Shown: positions 1 to 6,921 of the stretch, piece after piece
How the letters are laid out: every line of letters starts with the position of its first letter
Position numbering within the stretch: the stretch's first letter is position 1
Assembly: GCA_018715165.1 (NCBI GenBank)
Contig: DVMC01000140.1
Coordinates: 1 to 11,189 of the forward strand
Reading direction: 5' to 3'
Length of the DNA: 11,189 nt
Origin: Limiplasma pullistercoris
GTDB lineage: Bacteria > Bacillota > Clostridia > Christensenellales > Aristaeellaceae
Program-made: the position numbers and the translations under genes
Notes under the pieces: generated by a model
What the model saw: the letters and a program-made list of their open reading frames with translations, nothing else
What the model was told of the DNA's origin: nothing
The model's database searches: none

Positions 1-1740
1 GAGGACGGGCCCGCCGGGCGAAAGCTGATCGTCATCACCGAGATTCCCTATCAGGTGAACAAGGCGGCGATGCTGGAGAAGATCCTCAAGCTCAGCGAGG
101 AGAAAAAGGCCGCGCTGGGCTGCATCTACGACATCCGCGACGAGAGCGACCGCACCGGCATGCGCGCGGTGATCGAGCTGAAAAAGGACACCGACGCGGA
201 AAAGGTGCTGTCCTACCTGCTCAAATACAGCGATTTGCAGATCACCTTCGGCGTGAACCTCGTGGCCATCGCCGACGGCAAGCCGCGCCAGCTCTCGCTC
301 CGGCGCGCCATCGGCTACTACATCCGCCACCGCAAAAACGTCGTGACCGCGCGCACCCGCTACGAGCTGGACCGCGCGCTCGCCCGCGCCCACATCCTCG
401 AAGGCCTGATGGTGGCGGTGGACAACCTCGACGAGGTGATCGCCCTCATCCGAAAGAGCGAGAACCCCAAGACCGCCAAGGCCGCGCTGATGGAGCGGTT
501 CGCGCTGTCGGACGGGCAGGCGCAGGCGATTCTGGACATGCGATTGCAGCGGCTGACCAACCTCGAAATTCTGGCGCTGCGCAAGGAGTACGCCGACCTC
601 AAGAAGCGCATCGCGGAGCTGGAGGCCATCCTCGCCAGCGAAAAGAAGCTGATGAACGTGATCAAGAAGGAGCTGCGCGCCGTGGCCGAGCGCTACGGCG
701 ACGAGCGCCGCACCGAGATCGTGCGCGCGGACGAGGTGGTGGGGGCCGCCGCGAAGGAGGAGATCATCGCCGAGGACGCGTTGGTGACGTATTCGCGCGC
801 GGGGCTGCTTCGGCGCGTGTATCCGCCGCGGGCGCGGCGGCAGGCGGCGGAGGAGGGCGCGGAGGAAGCGCCGCTCTACCGCTTCGACACGCAGACCGAT
901 CACACGCTCTACTTCTTCACCGACCGGGGCAACTGCTACCCCTTGAGCGTGGCGGCCCTGCCGGAGATGAAGCCCAAGGACCGCGGCGCGCTGCTAAGCG
1001 GCGTTCTGGCGGGCCTTGAGGAGAACGAAACCCCGGTGAACATCCTGTGCATGAAGCCCTCGGAGCTGGCCTCCGCGCCGGACCTGCTCTTTGTGACCCG
1101 AAAGGGGCAGGTCAAGCGCACGGCGGCGGCGGAGTACGACGTCAGGCGCGCGAAGTTCGCCGCGCTCACGCTGCGCGAGGGCGACGCGGTGATGGGCGTC
1201 TTGCCGCTGGATACGGCGGCGGATGTGCTCATCATCAGCCGCAGCGGCATGAGCGTGCGCTTCCACGCCGACGGCGTGCCCGCGCAGGGCCGCACGGCGG
1301 GCGGCGTGAAGGGCATGACCCTCGAACCCGGCGACGCGGCGCTCTGGTGCGGCCAGCCGCAGGCCGCCGATCAGGTGTTTTTGATGACGGAGCGCGGTTT
1401 TGCCAAGCGCGTGCTCTACATGGACTTTGAGCCGCAGGCGCGCGGCGGCAAGGGTGTGAAAGCCTTCTATTTCAACAGGAGCGGCTCCAACGGGACCTGC
1501 GTGGCGGGCGCGGCGCTCCTTGCCGGCGACGGCGCGGGCGCGCAGGTGCGCGTGGAGCAGCGCATGAGCCCGCCGACGGTGCTCGCGGCGCAGGAAGCGC
1601 CGCTTCAGGGCAAGCAGGACAAGGGCCTGCCGCTGGTGATGGCGCTGATGGACGACGTGGTGACGGCGGTGGAAGGCGCGATGGAGAGCACGGCGGAGAC
1701 CGGGGAGCGGACCGGAGGCCGGGGCGGCGCGGACGCGTGA
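1..1740 (+). CDS. DNA gyrase/topoisomerase IV subunit A (ParC/GyrA-like), 5'-truncated by window edge
   Basis: This is the breakage-reunion subunit of a type IIA topoisomerase, which passes one duplex through another to change supercoiling or unlink chromosomes. The frame is open from base 1 and the gene starts before the window, so only 579 C-terminal residues are seen; the active-site Tyr is outside. The family is shown by ITEIPYQVNKA at the left edge, then RDESDRTGMR, QITFGVNLVAI, ARAHILEGL and QAQAILDMRLQRLT, followed by a charged coiled-coil stretch (about nt 590-700). The C-terminal domain has about five recognisable beta-pinwheel blades, each with a TxxGxxxR-like strand pair, including GRTAGGVKGM. 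The usual blade-1 GyrA box (QRRGGKG) is absent: that blade reads RRVYPPRARRQ. A related QARGGKG lies in a late blade (nt 1435-1455). This leans towards ParC or a gyrase paralogue, but GyrA cannot be excluded. No B subunit gene is visible. Family certain, subtype unsure. Confidence 0.93.
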   Translation, partial: EDGPAGRKLIVITEIPYQVNKAAMLEKILKLSEEKKAALGCIYDIRDESDRTGMRAVIELKKDTDAEKVLSYLLKYSDLQITFGVNLVAIADGKPRQLSLRRAIGYYIRHRKNVVTARTRYELDRALARAHILEGLMVAVDNLDEVIALIRKSENPKTAKAALMERFALSDGQAQAILDMRLQRLTNLEILALRKEYADLKKRIAELEAILASEKKLMNVIKKELRAVAERYGDERRTEIVRADEVVGAAAKEEIIAEDALVTYSRAGLLRRVYPPRARRQAAEEGAEEAPLYRFDTQTDHTLYFFTDRGNCYPLSVAALPEMKPKDRGALLSGVLAGLEENETPVNILCMKPSELASAPDLLFVTRKGQVKRTAAAEYDVRRAKFAALTLREGDAVMGVLPLDTAADVLIISRSGMSVRFHADGVPAQGRTAGGVKGMTLEPGDAALWCGQPQAADQVFLMTERGFAKRVLYMDFEPQARGGKGVKAFYFNRSGSNGTCVAGAALLAGDGAGAQVRVEQRMSPPTVLAAQEAPLQGKQDKGLPLVMALMDDVVTAVEGAMESTAETGERTGGRGGADA

Positions 1741-1798
1741 GGCCGGAGCGCGGGCGCGCAGGCCGGGGCAGCGCGTGAGGTTGTTGAGGCCGGGGCGG
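1716..1798 (+). repeat. Degenerate GC-rich direct repeats across the topoisomerase stop codon
   Basis: The motif AGGCCGG(G/A)GC recurs at about 1716, 1740, 1760 and 1787, with spacings of 24, 20 and 27 bases. The series begins inside the last codons of the topoisomerase gene, runs through its TGA, and goes on into the spacer before the acetyltransferase. The phrase GCGTGAGG also occurs twice. It looks like local duplication of the gene's 3' end. In sequence this GC-rich it could also be compositional, so confidence is modest. Confidence 0.4.
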
Positions 1799-1862
1799 TC
1801 TGCACGCGGCGGTTGACCGGCGCGCGGGCCAGCCCCCCGGCCCGGAGAAAGGACGGAATGCG

Positions 1863-2384
1863 ATGATACGCAGGGCGCGGGCGGAGGACGTGGACGCGGC
1901 GGCGCGCATCTATGAGGCGCTGATGGACCGGGAGGAAGCCGGGCAGGGCGCGACCAACTGGAAGCGGGGCGTATACCCCACGCGGGAGACGGCGCGGCGC
2001 GCGCAGGAGGCGGGCTGGCTGTACGTCAGGGAGGACGGCGCGGGCGGCGTCTGCGCGAGCATGATCCTCAATCATGAGCAGCCGTCCTGCTACCGGGACG
2101 CGGACTGGCGCGTGCCCGCCGCGCCGGAAAACGTGCTGGTGCTGCACACGCTGTGCGTGGACCCGGCCTGCGCCGGGCGGGGCATCGGCCGGGAGATGGT
2201 GGGCTTTGCGCTTTCGCACGCGCGGGAGACGGGCATGCGCGCCGTCCGGCTGGACACCTACGAGGGCAACGCCCCGGCGCGCTCGCTGTACGCGGGGCTG
2301 GGGTTTCGCCTCGCGGGGCGCGCCGACGTGCTGCACGAGGGCGTGATTCCGGAGACGCAGGTGCTGTTTGAAAAAGAGGTATAA
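1863..2384 (+). CDS. GNAT-family N-acetyltransferase
   Basis: This 173-residue protein is a complete single-domain GNAT acetyltransferase, which moves an acetyl group from acetyl-CoA to an amine. The N-terminal IRRARAEDVDAAARIY is the usual beta1-alpha1 opening. Motif A is clear: VLHTLCVDPACAGRGIGREMV, with the acetyl-CoA pyrophosphate loop AGRGIG at residues 104-109. It is followed by RLDTYEGNAPARSLYAGLGF (motif B, residues 129-148), where the Asn and Tyr are typical. The NWKRGVYPT stretch near residue 32 matches a group of small GNATs in Firmicutes whose substrates are mostly unknown. The start is ATG 1863, preceded by GAGAAAGGA. It lies 122 bp after the topoisomerase gene with no clear promoter between them, so it may be read through. 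A hairpin follows the stop by 16 bp. The fold is sure; the substrate (small molecule, peptide or protein N-terminus) cannot be told. Confidence 0.9.
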   Translation: MIRRARAEDVDAAARIYEALMDREEAGQGATNWKRGVYPTRETARRAQEAGWLYVREDGAGGVCASMILNHEQPSCYRDADWRVPAAPENVLVLHTLCVDPACAGRGIGREMVGFALSHARETGMRAVRLDTYEGNAPARSLYAGLGFRLAGRADVLHEGVIPETQVLFEKEV

Positions 2385-2400
2385 AAAGGAATAGGAAAAG

Positions 2401-2428
2401 GGCGCGGGAGCGGCATGGCTCCCGCGCC
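2401..2428 (+). terminator. Hairpin terminator after the acetyltransferase gene
   Basis: There is a perfect 11-bp stem (GGCGCGGGAGC at 2401-2411 pairing with 2418-2428) and a 6-nt loop, starting 16 bp after the stop codon at 2384. The plus-strand T tract after it is short (TT). On the other strand the stem is followed by a T-rich run (complement of 2385-2400), so it would work at least as well for transcripts arriving from the right, downstream of ansA. It is probably bidirectional. Confidence 0.65.
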
Positions 2429-2441
2429 TTCCGGGTGCTGG

Positions 2442-2517
2442 GAAAAGCTTTTGGTTGATGGAAAAGCGTTTGGGGATTGGCAAACCTTTTGCGGAATGAA
2501 AAAGCTTTTGGATGAAG
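2442..2517. repeat. Four tandem 19-bp degenerate repeats with an AAAAGCTTTT core
   Basis: Four units of exactly 19 bp abut each other: 2442-2460, 2461-2479, 2480-2498 and 2499-2517. Seven positions of the core (three A, the C, three T) and several others are kept in all or nearly all units; the consensus begins GAAAAGCTTTTGG. The core is an imperfect palindrome. The unit length is not a multiple of three and no credible gene crosses it, so this is noncoding. A perfect 12-bp palindrome (GGGACGCGTCCC, 2519-2530) follows at once. The role is unknown: binding sites for a protein, an iteron-like array and a decayed repeat all remain possible. Confidence 0.75.
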
Positions 2518-2530
2518 GGGGACGCGTCCC

Positions 2531-2973
2531 TGCGCAGAAGCAGGACAACGCTTCCTGGCGGGGGCGTGACGGAGAACGCAGGGTTTTTAGGGTTTTTGAA
2601 AGCGTTTCGAGCGCCCGAAGGACACAAGAAACGCGCCTCGCCGCACCGCCTCGCTCGTCACCCCGGAGCCTCTCGTCCGCACCAGCCGTCAGGAGGTTCG
2701 GAGGGCTCGCGGGCCCTCCGAATGCATTCCGAATCCCCGGTTCCTTCTCCAAATCTTCGATTTGGAGAAGGAATCCCGCGCGAGCGCGGGACAGGCTGCC
2801 CGCTTCCAGCGGGCGGCCTGCCTCGCTGACATGCGCGGCGGATTCGGCAGCCTTGCGCCAGCAAGGCTACCTTACGCCGCTTCCCGCCCGGGAGCCCTCC
2901 GAAGGAGGGCGAGAGGGAAGCGGCGCAACCCCGGCGGAAAAGATCGGCGCAAGCCGAGCTTTTCCGACGCGCG
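2531..2973. other. Gene-free stretch with a chain of seven hairpins
   Basis: No credible gene lies here; open frames on both strands have no matching protein family or ribosome-binding site. Inverted repeats follow each other closely: 2697-2722 (10-bp stem), 2741-2773 (15-bp perfect stem, 3-nt loop), 2774-2791 (7 bp), 2798-2814 (7 bp), 2849-2868 (8 bp), 2875-2925 (11-bp outer stem enclosing a 7-bp hairpin at 2894-2910) and 2935-2966. GCCCTCCGAA occurs in two of them (2713-2722 and 2894-2903). A short direct repeat AGGGTTTTT sits twice at about 2580-2597. The chain lies 3' of ansA and could be a mosaic of REP-like elements, a set of terminators between convergent genes, or one structured RNA. 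Confidence 0.6.
2935..2970. repeat. Dispersed hairpin element, copy A (3' of ansA)
   Basis: An 8-bp stem (CGGAAAAG at 2935-2942 with 2959-2966), one mismatch, a 5-bp inner stem (TCGGC with GCCGA) and a GCAA loop. The last 18 bases, 2953-2970 (GCCGAGCTTTTCCGACGC), recur exactly at 6943-6960. This copy ends 3 bp from the ansA stop codon. For the minus-strand transcript it is the first structure after the gene, so it may protect or end that mRNA. The T run is inside the stem, unlike a normal intrinsic terminator. Confidence 0.75.
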
Positions 2974-3951
2974 CTAGCGGTATTCCCCGATGATTCGCTG
3001 CCCCAGCCACAGGTCCGGGTCGTCCTGGCCCAGCGCCCACATCAGCTTGCACACGGCGGCCTCGGTGGTCATGTCCGCGCCGCCGCGCACGCGCGAGGGC
3101 GCAAGGCCGCTGGCCACCTCGTAGATGCCCAGGTCGGCCTTTTCGTAGAGGCACTGGCTGACCACCAGCACGCGCACGCCGCTTTTGGCCAGCGCGTCCA
3201 GCGCGCGCACGAGGTTTCGGCGGATGTAGTGCAGGCCGCCCAGGCCGAACGCCTCGATCACCAGCCCGCGGTAGCCCGCCTCCCGGACGAAGCGCAGCAC
3301 GTCCGGCGAGGTGCCGGGCACGAGCTTGAGCAGAAACACGCGCGGGTCGATGCCGTCGCGCAGCGGCAGGTCCTCCGCGCCGGGCGGCGGGGTGTAGGCC
3401 TGCGGATGGTCGAAGTGCACGCCCTCCACGTCGAAATGGCCCGCCAGCGGCGCGTTGACGCTGGAGAAGGCGTCCATGGAGGTGGTATGCGTCTTGACGC
3501 AGCGCACGCCCGAGATCAGCCGGTCGCCGAAGCACACGTACACCCCGCCCACGCCCGCCTGCGCCGCCGCAAAGGCGCGCAGGAGATTGAGCCGCGCGTC
3601 GGTCAGGGGATGGTCCAGCGGCAGCTGCGAGCCGGTCAGGATGACGGGCTTTCGCTCGCCCGCCAGCATGAACGACAGCGCCGCCGCCGTATAGGCCATG
3701 GTGTCGGTGCCGTGGGTGATGACCACGCCGCCGCTGGTTTTGAGCGCCTCGTGCGCCGCGCGGGCCAGCGTCCGCCATTCCTCCGGCTGCACATTGCTGG
3801 AATCGAGGGTGAACACGTCGCGCGCGCGCACGGGCGAGGGCGCGGCGGGGCCGAGCGCGCGCAGCAGGTCCGCCGCGCCCAGCGTCGGCTCAAGGCCGTT
3901 CCTGCCGGGCGTGCACGCGATGGTGCCGCCCGTCGCCAGCAAAGTCAGCAT
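2974..3951 (-). CDS. ansA: Cytosolic (type I) L-asparaginase
   Basis: This 325-residue enzyme hydrolyses L-asparagine to aspartate and ammonia. The signature is complete: LLATGGTIACT with the nucleophile Thr10, DSSNVQPEEW (50-59) for substrate binding, and VITHGTDTMAYTAAAL, which carries the second catalytic Thr82-Asp83 pair. KPVILTGSQLPL, LGIYEVASGL and GGADMTTEAAVCKLMWAL match the AnsA branch more than the periplasmic type II branch, and no signal peptide is present, so it should act in the cytosol. Length is normal for the family. The start is ATG 3951, with GGAGG (3960-3964) at good spacing; an open frame continues upstream to 4074, but that part is low-complexity and precedes the ribosome-binding site. 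It is the last gene of the minus-strand series, 144 bp after nrdG, so it may be co-transcribed or have its own promoter. No clear promoter was seen in the gap. A hairpin element follows the stop. Confidence 0.95.
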   Translation of the reverse strand: MLTLLATGGTIACTPGRNGLEPTLGAADLLRALGPAAPSPVRARDVFTLDSSNVQPEEWRTLARAAHEALKTSGGVVITHGTDTMAYTAAALSFMLAGERKPVILTGSQLPLDHPLTDARLNLLRAFAAAQAGVGGVYVCFGDRLISGVRCVKTHTTSMDAFSSVNAPLAGHFDVEGVHFDHPQAYTPPPGAEDLPLRDGIDPRVFLLKLVPGTSPDVLRFVREAGYRGLVIEAFGLGGLHYIRRNLVRALDALAKSGVRVLVVSQCLYEKADLGIYEVASGLAPSRVRGGADMTTEAAVCKLMWALGQDDPDLWLGQRIIGEYR

Positions 3952-4095
3952 GATGCGTTCCTCCAAAATGCGGCGCGGAGAACGCGCGGCGCGGGATGGA
4001 TGGGGTTGATGCGCGCCAACCGCGCGCAGAGCGCAGCGCCCAGGCCCGCAGAGCGCCCCGGACGCGGGAAACACCGCGGCAACCGCGCGCGCCCT
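3952..4095. other. Spacer between nrdG and ansA
   Basis: This is 144 bp of very GC-rich sequence with no open frame of interest. Apart from the ansA ribosome-binding site (3960-3964 on the minus strand) I see no convincing promoter or terminator. CGCGCG-rich segments could fold, but no single stem stands out. Confidence 0.5.
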
Positions 4096-4614
4096 CTACC
4101 ACTCCGGCGGGGTGTAGAGCACGATTTCGCCCGCGGCGCGGGTGCGATTGAGGTCGATCAGGCGCTGGTTGCGGCTGCCGCGGAAATCCAGCTCCAGCGA
4201 GCGCTCGGAAAGCAGGAACGGGCCGTCCACCAGCACGTCGGTGGCGTCCAGCAGCGCGGCCACGTCCGGGTCCGAGGCGGCCATGTCCCGGAGCTTTTCA
4301 TAGGTGTAACCCGTGTAGGTCCACACGTTCAGGCCCCGCGCGTGCGCGCGCCGCGCCAGCTCCGCGCACGCCGCCGCCTGGCAGAACGGCTCGCCCCCGG
4401 TGAGGGTCACGCCGTCCAGCAGGGGATTTTTGGAAAACTTCGCTTCCACGTCGTCGAGGGCATAGACCGTGCCCGCGTCAAAGTCATGGCTGCCGGGATT
4501 GTGGCAGCCGGGGCAGTGGTGCGGGCACCCCTGCGTGAAAACCGACGTGCGGAAGCCCGGCCCGTCCACGATGGAATCGGTCACCAGGCCGTAGAGGCGG
4601 ATGGTATCAGTCAT
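4096..4614 (-). CDS. nrdG: Anaerobic ribonucleoside-triphosphate reductase activating protein
   Basis: This 172-residue radical SAM protein uses a [4Fe-4S] cluster and S-adenosylmethionine to make the glycyl radical on NrdD, the oxygen-sensitive ribonucleotide reductase. The cluster motif CxxxCxxC is Cys30, Cys34 and Cys37 in GCPHHCPGCHNP; the preceding DGPGFRTSVFTQG is the family's opening. The SAM-contacting GGEP is at 73-76 (VTLTGGEPF), and VWTYTGYTYE and DVLVDGPF follow as in NrdG. Length is normal. The start is ATG 4614 (MTDTIRLYG), with a GGGGAG upstream at about 4624-4629. The open frame extends to 4707 as an Ala/Gly-rich stretch, but that part is another gene in a second frame. The 5' end overlaps the Cys-rich gene by 8 nt, which suggests coupled translation. 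nrdD is not in the window. Another glycyl-radical target is possible but less likely. Confidence 0.93.
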   Translation of the reverse strand: MTDTIRLYGLVTDSIVDGPGFRTSVFTQGCPHHCPGCHNPGSHDFDAGTVYALDDVEAKFSKNPLLDGVTLTGGEPFCQAAACAELARRAHARGLNVWTYTGYTYEKLRDMAASDPDVAALLDATDVLVDGPFLLSERSLELDFRGSRNQRLIDLNRTRAAGEIVLYTPPEW

Positions 4615-4768
4615 GCGAATCGTCTCCCCGTTGGGTTTTGCAGGAGCCGGCGTAAGGGCACCCGGCGCAGCCGCCGCCGCACCCGCGCCGCCGCCGCAGG
4701 CGCACAAGCGCCCACACGGCCCACGCCAGCAGCGCGATGAGAATCAGGATATCCAAGGCAAGGCCCAT
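4607..4768 (-). CDS. FeoB-associated Cys-rich membrane protein (53 aa)
   Basis: This small gene begins at ATG 4768 and ends with TGA at 4607-4609. It codes for 53 residues: an N-terminal membrane helix (MGLALDILILIALLAWAVWA, residues 1-20, continuing to about 22), an Arg-rich membrane-proximal stretch (RLRRRR, residues 23-28) that fits a cytoplasmic C-terminus, a Cys cluster (CGGGCAGCPYAGSC; Cys30, 34, 37, 43) and a short polar tail. This arrangement is that of the FeoB-associated Cys-rich family found beside feoB in many Firmicutes, thought to help Fe2+ uptake by binding iron or a cluster; its exact role is not settled. GAGGAGG lies just before the start and overlaps the feoB stop; the gap to feoB is 12 nt, and the 3' end overlaps nrdG by 8 nt. 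The gene is easy to miss because of its size. Confidence 0.9.
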   Translation of the reverse strand: MGLALDILILIALLAWAVWALVRLRRRRGCGGGCAGCPYAGSCKTQRGDDSHD

Positions 4769-4780
4769 CTTCGCGCCTCC

Positions 4781-6886
4781 TCAGCCAAGGCCCAGCATCC
4801 GCCCCACCTGGTACACCAGCGTGGCCGCGCCCCAGGCCAGCAGCGTCTGCGCCGCCACGGCGAAGGTGGCCAGGCGGCCGCTCTCCATCTCGCGGCGCAT
4901 GGCGGCGTAGGCCGCCACGCAGGGCATGTAGAGCAAAATGAAGGTCAGGAACGAAACCGCCTGCAACACCGTGGGGAACACCGCGTGCAGGGCGCTCACC
5001 ATCTGCGCGCTGTCGGGGTCCACACCGGCGAGCACGCTCAAGGTGCTGACGACGCTCTCCTTGGCCATGACGCCGGTGAGCACCGCGGTGGACGCCTCCA
5101 CCGAGCCAAAGCCCGCCGGGACGAACACCGGCGCGATGGCTCCGGCGATCACGCCCAGCATGCTGTGCGCCATGTCGGGCGCGGGGGCGAGGGTGAAGGT
5201 GAAGTGCTGCAAAAACCACACGACCATGGTGGCCAGGAAGATGACGGTGAAGGCGCGCTTTAGGAAATCGCCGGCCTTGTCCCACAGCTGCCGGGCCACG
5301 TTGCGCGGGGCGGGCAGGCGGTAGGCGGGCAATTCCATGATGAAGGGCGCGGCGTCGCCGTGGAAGGCGGTGCGCTTGAGGATGAGGCCGACCACGACGG
5401 CCACCACGACGCCCGTGAGATAGAATGCGCTCATCACCAGCACCTGATGCCCGTCAAAGAACGCGCGGGTAAAGAGCGCGTAGATGGGCACCTTGGCCCC
5501 GCAGCTCATGAAGGGCGTCAGGAGGATGGTGAAGCGCCGGTCGCGCTGGTTGTTCATGCTGCGGGCGCTCATGACGGCGGGCACCGTGCAGCCAAAGCCC
5601 ATCATCATGGGGATGAAGGCGCGGCCGTTGAGGCCGAGCTTTCGAAGCGGCTTATCCATGAGGAACGCCGCGCGGGCCATATAGCCGCTGTCCTCCAGAA
5701 TGGACAGGAGCAGGAACAAAAGCAGAATCGTCGGCAGGAACGAAAGCACGCTGCCCACGCCCGTGAGCGCGCCGTCCACCAGGAGGCTGCGCACCCAGCC
5801 GGCCACGCCCCAGCCCGCCAGCGCCGCGCCCAGCGCGTCCACGCCCCGCTGCACCAGCGCGGCGAACCCGTCCGCCAGCCACGTGCCAAACGGCCCGAAG
5901 GTGATGTAGAACACCAGCAGCATCATCAAAAGGAACACCGGAATCGCCAGCACCGGATGCGTGAGCACCCGGTCGAGCCGGTCGGTGAGGCTGCCGCCGT
6001 CCTCCTGGCCGCGCGTGTAGCAGGTGGAGAGCAGCTTTTCGATGAAGCGGTAGCGCGTATCGGCCATCACCGCCGCGCGCTCCATGCCCACCTCCCGCTC
6101 CATGGCGGTGAGGATCTCCTCGATGATGTGCCGCGTGTCCTCGGAAAGGTCCAGCTCCTCCATCATGGGCGCGTCGCCCTCGAAGAGCTTGGTCGCCGCG
6201 TAGCGCGAGGTCATCCCGTGCGCCTGCGCCGGCTGCTCCACCAGGTGCTGGATGGCGTGCAGCGCCTTGTGCGCCGCCCCGCCGCAGATGTCCAGCTTCG
6301 GCGGGGTGCGCCGGTTCTCCGCCGCGTCCATCGCGCGGCGCACCAGCTCGTCCAGCCCCTCGCCCCTGCGCGCGCAGATGGCCACCACCGGCACGCCCAG
6401 CCCCTTCTCCATCGCCGCCAGGTCGATGGCGTCGCCGTGGCTGCGCACCTCGTCCATCATGTTGAGGGCCACCACCACCGGCCGCCCCAGCTGGAGCAGC
6501 TGAAGGGTCAGATAAAGGTTTCGCTCAAGGTTGGTCGCGTCAACGATGTTGATGACCACGTCGGGCTTCTCCCGGACGATGAAGTTGCGGCTGACGATCT
6601 CCTCCATCGAATAGGGGCTGAGCGAATAGATGCCGGGCAGATCGACGATGGTCACGTCCGAATACTTGTCCGGCACCGCCTGCCCGCTCTCGTGCGCGCG
6701 CCGGAAGCGCCGCGGCAGGCCCAGGTGGGTCTGCTGGCCGTGATGGTGGTGCAGCATCGCGCCGGTCTTTTTTTCGACCGTCACACCGGGCCAGTTGCCC
6801 ACGTGCTGGCTGCTGCCGGTGAGCTGGTTGAAAAGGGTGGTTTTGCCGCTGTTCTGATTGCCGGCCAGGGCGAAGGTGTAATGCAT
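4781..6886 (-). CDS. feoB: Ferrous iron transport protein B
   Basis: This 701-residue protein is the inner-membrane Fe2+ transporter with an N-terminal GTPase. G-domain motifs are in order: G1 GNQNSGKTT (9-17), the G2 region HVGNWPGVTVEKK (28-40), G3 DLPGIYSLSPYS (82-93), G4 NMMD (142-145) and G5 around CARRGEG (171-177). The membrane part has many hydrophobic helices and both Gate motifs with their Cys (MMGFGCTVPAVMSARSM and TPFMSCGAKVPIYALF). Odd: about 28 extra residues sit between the G2 region and G3, where most FeoBs have roughly 11 (here 39 from Gly42 to Asp82); the insert contains HHHHGQQTH and RRFRRAH. The start is ATG 6886, chosen because G1 follows at once; the ribosome-binding site is weak, so translation may depend on feoA. 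It lies 74 bp after feoA with a hairpin element between, and is followed closely by the Cys-rich protein gene. Confidence 0.97.
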   Translation of the reverse strand: MHYTFALAGNQNSGKTTLFNQLTGSSQHVGNWPGVTVEKKTGAMLHHHHGQQTHLGLPRRFRRAHESGQAVPDKYSDVTIVDLPGIYSLSPYSMEEIVSRNFIVREKPDVVINIVDATNLERNLYLTLQLLQLGRPVVVALNMMDEVRSHGDAIDLAAMEKGLGVPVVAICARRGEGLDELVRRAMDAAENRRTPPKLDICGGAAHKALHAIQHLVEQPAQAHGMTSRYAATKLFEGDAPMMEELDLSEDTRHIIEEILTAMEREVGMERAAVMADTRYRFIEKLLSTCYTRGQEDGGSLTDRLDRVLTHPVLAIPVFLLMMLLVFYITFGPFGTWLADGFAALVQRGVDALGAALAGWGVAGWVRSLLVDGALTGVGSVLSFLPTILLLFLLLSILEDSGYMARAAFLMDKPLRKLGLNGRAFIPMMMGFGCTVPAVMSARSMNNQRDRRFTILLTPFMSCGAKVPIYALFTRAFFDGHQVLVMSAFYLTGVVVAVVVGLILKRTAFHGDAAPFIMELPAYRLPAPRNVARQLWDKAGDFLKRAFTVIFLATMVVWFLQHFTFTLAPAPDMAHSMLGVIAGAIAPVFVPAGFGSVEASTAVLTGVMAKESVVSTLSVLAGVDPDSAQMVSALHAVFPTVLQAVSFLTFILLYMPCVAAYAAMRREMESGRLATFAVAAQTLLAWGAATLVYQVGRMLGLG

Positions 6887-6921
6887 AGCATGAGTCGCTC
6901 TTTTCTATAAAAGCTGTCGCT

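Noticed and set aside
2442..2517. CRISPR array
   Set aside because: The units abut with no unique spacers and no cas genes are nearby.
2577..2600. Telomere-like AGGGTTTTT repeat
   Set aside because: Only two copies; chance or slippage is sufficient.
1605..2627. Minus-strand open frame of 340 codons over the acetyltransferase
   Set aside because: Runs through the GNAT gene, the terminator and the 19-bp repeats; Arg/Pro/Ala-rich with no domain.
2415..2993. Plus-strand open frame of 192 codons across the structured gap
   Set aside because: Crosses the 19-bp repeats (not a multiple of three) and seven hairpins and ends within ansA; no ribosome-binding site or family.
3229..4740. Plus-strand open frame of about 500 codons
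   Set aside because: Antisense to ansA, nrdG and the Cys-rich gene, all with clear motifs and ribosome-binding sites; its own product has no recognisable domain.
5360..6910. Long plus-strand open frame of over 500 codons opposite feoB
   Set aside because: It is fully antisense to a certain feoB, rich in His, Arg and Ala as expected from GC-rich complement, and has no family motif.
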